NCBI GenBank assembly: GCA_003156235.1
Contig: PMGP01000185.1
Coordinates: 256 to 7,499, forward strand
Origin: Acidobacteriaceae bacterium
GTDB lineage: Bacteria > Acidobacteriota > Terriglobia > Terriglobales > Acidobacteriaceae
Direction: 5' to 3'
DNA length: 7,244 bases
Made by a program: the position numbers and the translations under genes. Positions 1 to 5,538 of this stretch are shown here, piece after piece (position 1 is the first letter of the stretch; each line of letters opens with the position of its first letter). The notes below the pieces were generated by a model, which ran no database searches, had not been told where the DNA came from, and saw only the letters and a program-made list of their open reading frames with translations.

Positions 1-20
1 GGAGTCCCGTAGGGACGGAG
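1..20. repeat. Short hairpin repeat at the left edge (REP-like or terminator)
   Basis: GTCCC at 4-8 and GGGAC at 12-16 form a perfect 5-bp stem around the loop GTA, flanked by GGA and GGAG. It lies about 30 bp beyond the stop codon of the minus-strand gene ending at 51, so it could be the stem of that gene's terminator. Any T-tract would fall outside the window. The palindrome also resembles the small dispersed intergenic repeats seen in acidobacterial genomes, which is a comparison from memory. The bases from 21 to 50 show nothing else. Confidence 0.4.
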
Positions 21-50
21 CAAGGATATTTCTTTGCAGGGTCTAATGGC

Positions 51-749
51 CTAGTGAATCATGATACGCCGCATCATGAATCTGTCGGGGTCCAAAGGTC
101 CAACTAATCCCGGACGCCTTGTACATACAACATTGTCCTCTCCGTACTTGCAGTTTTGGACGAAATAATGCTTCGGACAAGCCTCACATAGAGACGCATC
201 CGATCTCGTGGTGGACCAGAGTTCCAATTCGTATGGAGTAGAGCGTTTTACGACAATACCTCCCTGGAGCACAAGTGGAAGGGCCAGAACTTCTATGGAT
301 TTCGGTGAACTCTTAATTATTGCAAACCCCTCAGCCGCTCCTGTGGCCCCGGCATCAAAGGCTAGCAAGATCGTGCTCGAATCAGGAGTGCCACAAACGA
401 TAGCGATCTCGACTAAGCGCAAACCTTCCCCTTCCTTAATCAGATCCCGTAATCGGTATCGCTTTTTTCTCGAGTCGCGTTCGATGATGATCGTCGAATT
501 GTATTCATCAAGATCGGCTCCGTCGCGTGGAAATTCGACCACTTTCACAATTGTGGTTGCATTGACCATGATCCTGCCCTGTAAAAGGGACTGCCCTAGG
601 ATTATTCTTCCATCTTCTCCATAGTGCGGATTTCTTGGAGTAATCGCTCTATGCATTTCCCTGCATACGGCGTCCTCAGCCCACAGCGACAGAGGCGCTA
701 ATATCAAGGAAGAAAGCACTAACAAAATCAGCTTTGGTGTCGGCTTCAT
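51..749 (-). CDS. Secreted six-cysteine protein of unknown function
   Basis: This encodes 232 residues and I do not recognise the family. The start at 749 is chosen because ATG follows an AAAGGATAGGA ribosome binding site by 6 bases and opens directly into a signal peptide: Lys2 and Lys6, a hydrophobic core at about 7-22, and a likely cleavage after Leu-Trp-Ala24. An in-frame ATG at 818 would put a charged, unconvincing N-terminus ahead of it and overlap alkA. The mature part alternates beta-like hydrophobic stretches (TTIVKVVEF, STIIIE, IEVLALPLVL) with charged turns and has six cysteines (29, 119, 188, 191, 200, 209). Four of these cluster near the C-terminus, starting with CEAC, which suggests disulfides after export or a metal site. 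The gene starts 8 bp after the alkA stop and is probably co-transcribed with it. Sampled stretches run near 48-53% GC against about 70% in sampled alkA, which may mean recent acquisition or relaxed constraint. The reading frame is secure; the function is open. Confidence 0.8.
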   Translation of the reverse strand: MKPTPKLILLVLSSLILAPLSLWAEDAVCREMHRAITPRNPHYGEDGRIILGQSLLQGRIMVNATTIVKVVEFPRDGADLDEYNSTIIIERDSRKKRYRLRDLIKEGEGLRLVEIAIVCGTPDSSTILLAFDAGATGAAEGFAIIKSSPKSIEVLALPLVLQGGIVVKRSTPYELELWSTTRSDASLCEACPKHYFVQNCKYGEDNVVCTRRPGLVGPLDPDRFMMRRIMIH

Positions 750-755
750 AGCTAA

Positions 756-766
756 TCCTATCCTTT
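756..766 (-). promoter_or_regulatory. Ribosome binding site inside the alkA 3' end
   Basis: On the minus strand AAAGGATAGGA lies 6 bases before the ATG at 749 and overlaps the last codons and TAG stop of alkA (758-760). It decides the start of the downstream secreted-protein gene and suggests translation following that of alkA. Confidence 0.65.
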
Positions 767-1462
767 GTCTGCCCGCCCCGCGGGCGCTGTGCTTTTGGCC
801 AGATCGCAGGCCCGCCAAAGGTACCAGCTAGCCACGGAACGGAACGGCGCCCACCGTTTTCCCCTTTTGAGCAATACTTCGGGCTTGGGCAGGTCTTTCG
901 CGTCCAGAGGCCGGGTTTTGGGCACGCGCAGAAAGGTCAGCGCAAAGCCCTTACGCACTCCGTAATCCGTCACCGGCAGCACATCGGGCCGTCCCAGCCG
1001 AAAGATCAGCAGCATCTCCACCGTCCAGGGGCCAATGCCGCGCACCTCCGTCAGCCGCTCCACAATCTCCGCGTCGCTCATCTTCTTGATGGCCGCGTGC
1101 GTGGGCACCGTCCCGTCCAGCGTCCGCGCGGCCAGGTCTTTCAGGGCTTTGATTTTATTGAAGGAAACCCCCGCTGCCCGCAGCACCTCGTCGGGCGTGT
1201 CCAACAGCACTTGCGGAGCCGGGTCTCCGCCGTAGTGCTCCCGCACCCTCCGGTGAATGGTAGCCGCCGCCTTGCCGTGCAACTGCTGGTAAAGAATCGA
1301 CTCCAGCAGCGACTCAAAGGGTGAGGGCGCGGGATCGAGCCGCAGCGTGAACGCGCCAGCCCGGTCGATCAGCGTGCCCAGCTTCGGATCGCTGGCTTTC
1401 AAGTGCGCCAGCGCCTCGTCGGCATCGAAGGGAAGTTTGCGGCTGCGCCCGTCATGAATCAT
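758..1462 (-). CDS. alkA: DNA-3-methyladenine glycosylase II (AlkA/MAG family)
   Basis: This is a cytoplasmic base-excision-repair enzyme that flips out and cleaves N3-methyladenine and related alkylated purines, leaving an abasic site. The 234-residue protein shows the HhH-GPD fold. SILYQQLHGKAA (55-66) matches the conserved first helical segment. The helix-hairpin-helix LTEVRGIGPWTVEM (137-150) grips the backbone. VLPVTDYGVRKG (161-172) contains the expected catalytic aspartate, Asp166. It is shorter than the roughly 280-residue E. coli AlkA because the N-terminal beta domain is largely missing; such shorter forms resemble the MAG1 type. The FeS-cluster cysteines of the Nth/MutY branch are absent, which argues against an endonuclease III. 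ATG at 1462 is the first plausible start. No Shine-Dalgarno precedes it, so a leaderless message is possible. The open frame runs far upstream, but only as antisense of the aldehyde dehydrogenase gene. Substrate range cannot be read from the sequence, so alkA denotes the family. Confidence 0.93.
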   Translation of the reverse strand: MIHDGRSRKLPFDADEALAHLKASDPKLGTLIDRAGAFTLRLDPAPSPFESLLESILYQQLHGKAAATIHRRVREHYGGDPAPQVLLDTPDEVLRAAGVSFNKIKALKDLAARTLDGTVPTHAAIKKMSDAEIVERLTEVRGIGPWTVEMLLIFRLGRPDVLPVTDYGVRKGFALTFLRVPKTRPLDAKDLPKPEVLLKRGKRWAPFRSVASWYLWRACDLAKSTAPAGRADKG

Positions 1463-1585
1463 AAGGGAATAGTGTACCGTGCTGGGACTTTGTTCTGCGG
1501 ATAGTTGCGCAGACCCCTCTTCAGGCTGCGCTTTCTTGCCTGGCCGCTGTAGAATCCATGGCAGACGTACGAGGGGTGCAACGCC
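1463..1585. promoter_or_regulatory. Divergent promoter region with a 20-bp inverted repeat
   Basis: This 123-bp spacer separates two genes read away from each other, so it must hold the start signals of alkA (minus) and the dehydrogenase (plus). TCTGCG (1494-1499) and CGCAGA (1508-1513) form a perfect inverted repeat with an 8-base centre, the size of a dimeric repressor or activator site. Toward alkA, TACACT ends 8 bases before the ATG and could be the -10 box of a leaderless transcript. Toward the dehydrogenase, TAGAAT at 1550-1555 could be a -10 box, but no good -35 box lies 16-18 bp upstream. GAGGGG at 1571-1576 is the dehydrogenase ribosome binding site, 9 bases before its ATG. The inverted repeat and the ribosome binding site are seen directly; the promoter boxes are weak. 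Confidence 0.45.
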
Positions 1586-3028
1586 ATGAAGATGCGGCCG
1601 GGAACACAAACGGGATTTCTGCTCTGCGGCAAAGAGTGGACGGAAGGCGAAGCGCTGGAAGTGCGCTCGCCGTGGGACCAGGGTTTGGTGGGCCGCGTAA
1701 CCATAGCCACACGAGCCGACGCGCGCCAGGCCGTGCATCACGCCGTGGCCAGCCTGCGCCGCCTCCGCGCCCTCCCGCGCTGGAAGCGTCGCGAGATTCT
1801 GGAGGACGTGGCCGCCGCGCTCATCGAGCAAAAGGAGCGCTTTGCGCAGCTCATTGTCGCCGAGGCGGGCAAGCCGATTCGTCTGGCGCGGGTTGAAGTG
1901 GATCGCGCCGTGCTCACCTTCAAAACCGCCGCCGAAGTCCTCTCGCAGATGGGCGGCGAGAGCATTCCGCTGGACCTGATGGAGGGCAACGAGGGCCGCT
2001 GGGGGCTGGTGCAGCGTTTCCCCTTGGGGCCGGTACTGGCCATTACTCCCTTCAACTTCCCTTTGAACCTGGTGGCCCACAAGGTGGCGCCCGCGATGGC
2101 CGCTTGCTGCCCGGTAATACTCAAGCCGGCCTCGCAAACCCCCTTTACCGCATTGGCGCTGGGCGAGGTGATTCTCAAGGCTGGCTGGCCTGGTGAAGCG
2201 CTGGCCGTGCTGCCCCTCAGTAATGCCGACGCCGCATGGCTTGCGGAAAAGGAAGACAGCATCAAGCTGGTCAGCTTTACCGGCTCGGCAAAAGTTGGCT
2301 GGGAATTGAAAGCTCACTCCGGACGCAAGCGTGTCCTGCTGGAGTTGGGCGGCAATGCCGCGCTGATCGTCTGTGCCGATTGGCCCGATCTGGATGAAGC
2401 GGCCGTCCGCACCGCGCGCGCGGCCTTCAATTACGCGGGCCAGTCCTGTGTCAGCGTGCAAAGAGTCTTTGTCGAGCGCGCCGTCTATCAGACTTTCTTG
2501 TGGAAGGTGGTCGAAGCCGCTTCCAGGTTGGCGGTCGGTGATCCACTTTTAGAAGCCACCGAGGTGGGTCCGCTCATTCTGCCCCGCGATGCCGAACGCG
2601 TGGAATCCTGGATAAAAGAAGCTGTTAAGGGAGGAGCCAAACTCGTGACCGGCGGCGAACGCCACGGCTCCGTGGTGACGCCTGCCATCCTCACCGCAAC
2701 CGCTCCGGGCATGAAGCTGCGCGACGAAGAGGTCTTCGGCCCGGTGGTGGTCATCGAGCCCTTCGACGACTTTGAAGAGGCGCTGGCCGATGTGAACCAC
2801 TCCAAGTACGGCTTGCAGGCAGGCCTGCTCACTCGCGATGCCGGACGCATTTTCACCGCTTATCGCGAACTTGAAGTCGGCGCATTGATCGTCGGTGACA
2901 CCCCAAGCTGGCGCCTGGACCCCATGCCCTTCGGCGGCGTCAAGGACTCTGGATTAGGTCGAGAGGGAATCCGCTCGGCCATCGAAGAGATGACCGAGCC
3001 GCGCATGCTGGTGATGGCAGAACTATAG
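1586..3028 (+). CDS. NAD(P)-dependent aldehyde dehydrogenase, lactaldehyde/ALDH21-like group
   Basis: This 480-residue enzyme oxidises an aldehyde to its acid in the cytoplasm using NAD(P). All the expected motifs are present: TPFNFPLN (154-161) with oxyanion Asn157, the cofactor-binding LKP around Lys180, the glycine turn FTGSAKVG (231-238), general base Glu253 in LLELGG, catalytic Cys288 in AGQSC, EVFGP (382-386), and the C-terminal PFGGVKDSG (448-456). The full length matches the family (about 470-500). The start at 1586 has GAGGGG 9 bases upstream; ATG at 1592 is a minor alternative. The wording FNYAGQSCVSVQR and the lack of a long N-terminal extension point to the group holding lactaldehyde and ALDH21-like enzymes. 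This assignment is inference, and no neighbouring pathway gene identifies the substrate. It is the only plus-strand gene in the window and is read divergently from alkA. Confidence 0.93.
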   Translation: MKMRPGTQTGFLLCGKEWTEGEALEVRSPWDQGLVGRVTIATRADARQAVHHAVASLRRLRALPRWKRREILEDVAAALIEQKERFAQLIVAEAGKPIRLARVEVDRAVLTFKTAAEVLSQMGGESIPLDLMEGNEGRWGLVQRFPLGPVLAITPFNFPLNLVAHKVAPAMAACCPVILKPASQTPFTALALGEVILKAGWPGEALAVLPLSNADAAWLAEKEDSIKLVSFTGSAKVGWELKAHSGRKRVLLELGGNAALIVCADWPDLDEAAVRTARAAFNYAGQSCVSVQRVFVERAVYQTFLWKVVEAASRLAVGDPLLEATEVGPLILPRDAERVESWIKEAVKGGAKLVTGGERHGSVVTPAILTATAPGMKLRDEEVFGPVVVIEPFDDFEEALADVNHSKYGLQAGLLTRDAGRIFTAYRELEVGALIVGDTPSWRLDPMPFGGVKDSGLGREGIRSAIEEMTEPRMLVMAEL

Positions 3029-3090
3029 CTTGACGCGGCGTGGGGGGATAATCTGCCGCGCGTGAGGGAGATGACCTTCGTTCCGCTGCC
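3029..3090. other. Convergent intergenic spacer with a stem-loop
   Basis: Two genes read into this 62-bp gap from opposite sides. CGCGGC (3034-3039) pairs perfectly with GCCGCG (3055-3060) around a 15-base loop containing a run of six G. The stem is symmetrical, so it could slow polymerase from either direction. No T-tract follows on either strand, so it is not a classical intrinsic terminator. Confidence 0.3.
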
Positions 3091-3330
3091 TTACTTGGCC
3101 TTGGCCTTCTGTGCGGCCCAGCGCTTGCGCTGCGCATCCGCAATCCGCTTGCGAGCCTCGGCGCTCAACTTGCGGCGCTTCTTCCTCGTCTTCGGGGCCT
3201 TCGCTGCTTTCCCGGGTTTGGGCGCTGTTACCTTGGCGGCGACTTTGCCGGTGCTGGCCAGCAGGGAGCGAACCTGCGTGAGGCTGGCAATCTCGGCGTC
3301 GATGAGTGCAAGAATTGAGTCAATAGCCAT
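3091..3330 (-). CDS. Small lysine-rich, probably nucleic-acid-binding protein
   Basis: This encodes a 79-residue, strongly basic protein in three parts. Residues 3-25 (IDSILALIDAEIASLTQVRS) form an amphipathic helix suited to dimerisation. Residues 29-54 are a flexible Lys/Ala/Pro tract ending in TRKKRRK. Residues 55-76 carry SAEARKRIADAQRKRWAA, an Arg/Lys-rich helix ending in a tryptophan. I have seen this tail on small proteins of acidobacteria and other environmental bacteria, where it is thought to bind DNA or RNA, as in histone-like proteins; that is recollection, not a search. There is no signal peptide or membrane segment. The ATG at 3330 lacks a clear Shine-Dalgarno sequence. TATGCT lies 6 bases before it and could be a -10 box of a leaderless message. 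A tiny frame, ATG CTT GAC TAA, ends on the A of this start codon. Composition and layout make it a convincing gene; the role is inferred. Confidence 0.78.
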   Translation of the reverse strand: MAIDSILALIDAEIASLTQVRSLLASTGKVAAKVTAPKPGKAAKAPKTRKKRRKLSAEARKRIADAQRKRWAAQKAKAK

Positions 3331-3414
3331 TAGTCAAGCATAACTCACAAATCTACCTGCGCACAACCCTTGAAAGTCAATTCTTCGTCTTATGCCTGCG
3401 CGAAACCGGCTATC
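3331..3414. other. Spacer with weak promoter-like boxes
   Basis: The 84 bp between the glycosidase stop and the start of the 79-residue gene contain no frame worth calling. On the minus strand TTGACT (3375-3380) is a near-consensus -35 box. The best partner, TAGATT (3350-3355), is 19 bp away, longer than usual. No terminator hairpin with a T-tract is visible after the glycosidase gene. Confidence 0.25.
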
Positions 3415-5298
3415 TCATTCCGGCTTGCCTACGCTATTCTCCTTGTAAGCTTTCTGCAAAATGAAATACGCCTGCTTTTTCTTGCCTTGCTCGGAGATAA
3501 GTCCCTTGCGGTTGAACTCATCCTGAATCCCCGCCAGCGGCCGGTTCGGCGAGCGAAAATCCATCAGAATCCACGGACTCATACCTCTGAGTTGCGGAAT
3601 CCGGTTCAACATTTTCAGTTGATGCCGGAAGATATTCGCCTGATACTCCTCTGTCCAGCGATCGTTTTCCCCGCCATGCAACCCGGCTTTGGCGTCGCCG
3701 CCCAATTCGCTCATGATCATCGGCTTTTGATATTCAACGCGCCACTGGGTTATGTCGGCTGTCTCCGGGTGCTCGAGATACCAACCAATATATTCGTTGG
3801 TTCCGATCACATCCAGCGCTTTGCCCAGCGGATCATCGACGATCATTGTGTGGCCCTCGGCCTTCACCAGCAGCGCCGCGGTAATCAGCCGCGTGGGGTC
3901 AAGTTCCCGCGCATGGGCCGCCTCGGCTGTAATGAATTTCGTGCGCGCTTCCGTGTTGGGAGTTTCGTTGGCCATCGACCACAATATGATCGCCGCGTGA
4001 TTGCGCGAGGTCCCGATCTCTTCGTCCAACTGCTGCTCAGCCTTATCCAGCACCTTGGGATTGTCAAACTGCAATGCCCAATAAACCGGATTCTCCGACC
4101 ACACCAGCAACCCCATCCGGTCCGCCGCTCTCAGCATGGTCTCATCGTGCGGATAGTGTGCCAGCCGCACAAAGTTGCAGCCCAACTCTTTCGCCCAGCC
4201 TAGCAGCGTCTCCGCGTCCTTATCCGAGTAAGCCCGTCCTGTGCGGTAGGGCGCTTCGGCATGAATCGAAATGCCGCGCAGAAAGATCGGCTTGCCATTC
4301 AGCAGGATTTCTGTCCCGCGCACTTCCACCGTGCGAAAGCCGATTTCTTCTTCGATTGAATCATTACCGAACCGCAGAATCACTTTGTAAAGTTTTGGGT
4401 CTTCTGGAGACCAGCGCTGCAATCCTTCAACCTTTCCATGAAAGTACACCCCGCCAATTTTTTCTAAACTTGTCGAAATCTTGGCTTTCAATTCTGGAAT
4501 CTCCACCTCCACCTTCGTTTCGGACATCATCGCAGTCAACGGACCATCAAGATGTACCCAACCTTCAATCACCGAGTCTTCCGTGCGGCTCAGATGCACA
4601 TCGTACTGATCGATAAATGTCTCCGGAACCTCGATCAGCGACACCTCGCGCGTCAGCCCGCCATAATTCCACCAATCGGTCTGCAGCGTGGGCACGCCGT
4701 CGTCGTGGCGCGTATTATCCACGGCTGCTACCACAAAGTTACTTCCCGCATGAACCGCCGCCGTAACTTCGCAATTGAAGCTGGTGTACCCTCCCTCGTG
4801 CTCGCAAACCTTCACGCCGTTCACCCAGAACCACGACTTATAGTTGGCCGCGCCCACATGCAGAAAGACCCGCGTATGCTCTTTGGGCTGGTAAGTGAAA
4901 TCCTTCTCGTACCAGATGGGCCCCTCATAGTAATAAAGCGACCTGCGCTGCATATTCCAGTCGCCGGGAACTTTCAGCGTGGACGCCTTGGAAAAATCGT
5001 ACTGGGTAGGGAACTCATCGCCGGGCTGAGCCTTGCGGTTGAGAAAATAGCCGTCCTTGTTCTCTCCGCCATGAAAGCCCACGAGTCCCGAAAAGTAAGG
5101 GTCAACGATGGCCGCCCATTCGCCATTGAGCGAGATAGCCGGCCGGCGATCCGCGCCAGTCAGGATGATCGGTGCGGGAGCAGGCGCAGCCCAGGAAGCC
5201 GTGATGCTAAGCAGCGCGGCGGCAATTGCGGCAAGAGCAATATTGCGGGCCATCCGTACATTCATGTGTGCGGGCAAGCAAACAGGCAGACGCTTCAT
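3415..5298 (-). CDS. Secreted GH2 beta-glucuronidase-type glycoside hydrolase
   Basis: This is a retaining glycosidase of 627 residues, probably removing beta-linked uronic acid residues from glycans outside the cytoplasm. Domain order matches family GH2: signal peptide 1-37 (core at about 19-36, cleavage near SWA), jelly-roll sugar-binding domain at about 52-225, Ig-like sandwich at about 226-325, and a TIM barrel from about 328 to 620. The acid/base is Glu445 in SMANE and the nucleophile Glu531 in IMSELGG. VRLAHYPHDE (377-386) is the GH2 signature. NEYIGWY (501-507) keeps the active-site tyrosines aligned with Tyr468 and Tyr472 of E. coli GusA. Asn596-Arg597-Lys598 fits the N-x-K motif that contacts the substrate carboxylate in glucuronidases and galacturonidases. 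Start at 5298 is preceded by GAGG 7 bases away; ATGs at codons 12 and 16 have no such site but would give a more ordinary signal peptide. No transporter, lyase or uronate catabolic genes are nearby, so the polymer attacked is unknown. A beta-galacturonidase is the main alternative. Confidence 0.9.
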   Translation of the reverse strand: MKRLPVCLPAHMNVRMARNIALAAIAAALLSITASWAAPAPAPIILTGADRRPAISLNGEWAAIVDPYFSGLVGFHGGENKDGYFLNRKAQPGDEFPTQYDFSKASTLKVPGDWNMQRRSLYYYEGPIWYEKDFTYQPKEHTRVFLHVGAANYKSWFWVNGVKVCEHEGGYTSFNCEVTAAVHAGSNFVVAAVDNTRHDDGVPTLQTDWWNYGGLTREVSLIEVPETFIDQYDVHLSRTEDSVIEGWVHLDGPLTAMMSETKVEVEIPELKAKISTSLEKIGGVYFHGKVEGLQRWSPEDPKLYKVILRFGNDSIEEEIGFRTVEVRGTEILLNGKPIFLRGISIHAEAPYRTGRAYSDKDAETLLGWAKELGCNFVRLAHYPHDETMLRAADRMGLLVWSENPVYWALQFDNPKVLDKAEQQLDEEIGTSRNHAAIILWSMANETPNTEARTKFITAEAAHARELDPTRLITAALLVKAEGHTMIVDDPLGKALDVIGTNEYIGWYLEHPETADITQWRVEYQKPMIMSELGGDAKAGLHGGENDRWTEEYQANIFRHQLKMLNRIPQLRGMSPWILMDFRSPNRPLAGIQDEFNRKGLISEQGKKKQAYFILQKAYKENSVGKPE

Positions 5299-5350
5299 TT
5301 CAGAGCCTCAGCATTTGAAATTGGATGGAGCCATCGCCGGGTATTAGTGA

Positions 5351-5461
5351 AGGGTATAGGCTTTAGCCCGTACATAAACCACGCACTAGCATCGTGGACT
5401 TTAGTCCCCGCGGAATCAACTCCTCGCGGCAAACCTATTCTATCGCCTGCCGCGTAGGTTT
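5351..5461. repeat. Cluster of REP-like imperfect palindromes
   Basis: Several stems are packed in about 110 bp. GGCTTTAGCC (5359-5368) and GGACTTTAGTCC (5396-5407) share the core CTTTAG and start 37 bp apart; both continue past one mismatch into further pairs. CCACG (5379-5383) pairs with CGTGG (5393-5397). CCGCG (5408-5412) pairs with CGCGG (5425-5429). AAACCTA (5431-5437) pairs with TAGGTTT (5455-5461). The density and the repeated core are typical of dispersed non-coding palindromic repeats, and I associate CTTTAG cores with acidobacterial intergenic repeats. No other copies exist in the window, so the repeat status is inferred. Confidence 0.5.
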
Positions 5462-5465
5462 CCAG

Positions 5466-5504
5466 AATAAATACAAAGGGGACAGGTCCTGCGGCCTATC
5501 CCCT
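5466..5504 (-). terminator. Rho-independent terminator of the 176-residue secreted-protein gene
   Basis: On the minus strand, 35 bases after the TAA at 5539-5541, positions 5504 down to 5477 form a 6-bp stem, one mismatch, then 5 more pairs including one G-T, closed by a 4-base loop. The outer arms are AGGGGA and TCCCCT on either strand. The stem is followed by TTGTATTTATT, a T-rich tail. On the plus strand the stem is not followed by a T-tract, so it acts toward the left only. GGGGACAGGTCC-type hairpins also occur as mobile REP sequences, so it may have arisen that way. Confidence 0.65.
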
Positions 5505-5538
5505 CATTGCGCAAATCACTTCAAGTTTTACGGTTCGC

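Noticed and set aside
750..818. An upstream ATG at 818 that would extend the secreted protein by 23 residues.
   Set aside because: It would overlap the end of alkA, put an Arg-rich stretch before the signal peptide and ignore the good ribosome binding site at 756-766.
1463..2461. The alkA frame stays open for 333 more codons upstream, antisense to the aldehyde dehydrogenase gene, as if alkA were an N-terminal fusion.
   Set aside because: The extra part has no recognisable domain, has the low-complexity look of antisense in GC-rich DNA, and overlaps a dehydrogenase with all its catalytic motifs. The glycosylase is complete from 1462.
3030..3052. TTGACG followed by GATAAT on the plus strand just after the dehydrogenase stop looks like a promoter.
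   Set aside because: The spacer is only 11 bp instead of 16-18, and no plus-strand gene follows.
4074..5457. Plus-strand open frames of 180 and 301 codons opposite the glycosidase gene.
   Set aside because: The glycosidase on the minus strand has both catalytic glutamates and GH2 signatures. The opposite frames have no ribosome binding site or motif.
5351..5461. A possible CRISPR array or attachment site in the palindrome cluster.
   Set aside because: There are no regularly spaced direct repeats of 24-40 bp and no direct-repeat pair flanking an insert; only inverted repeats are seen.
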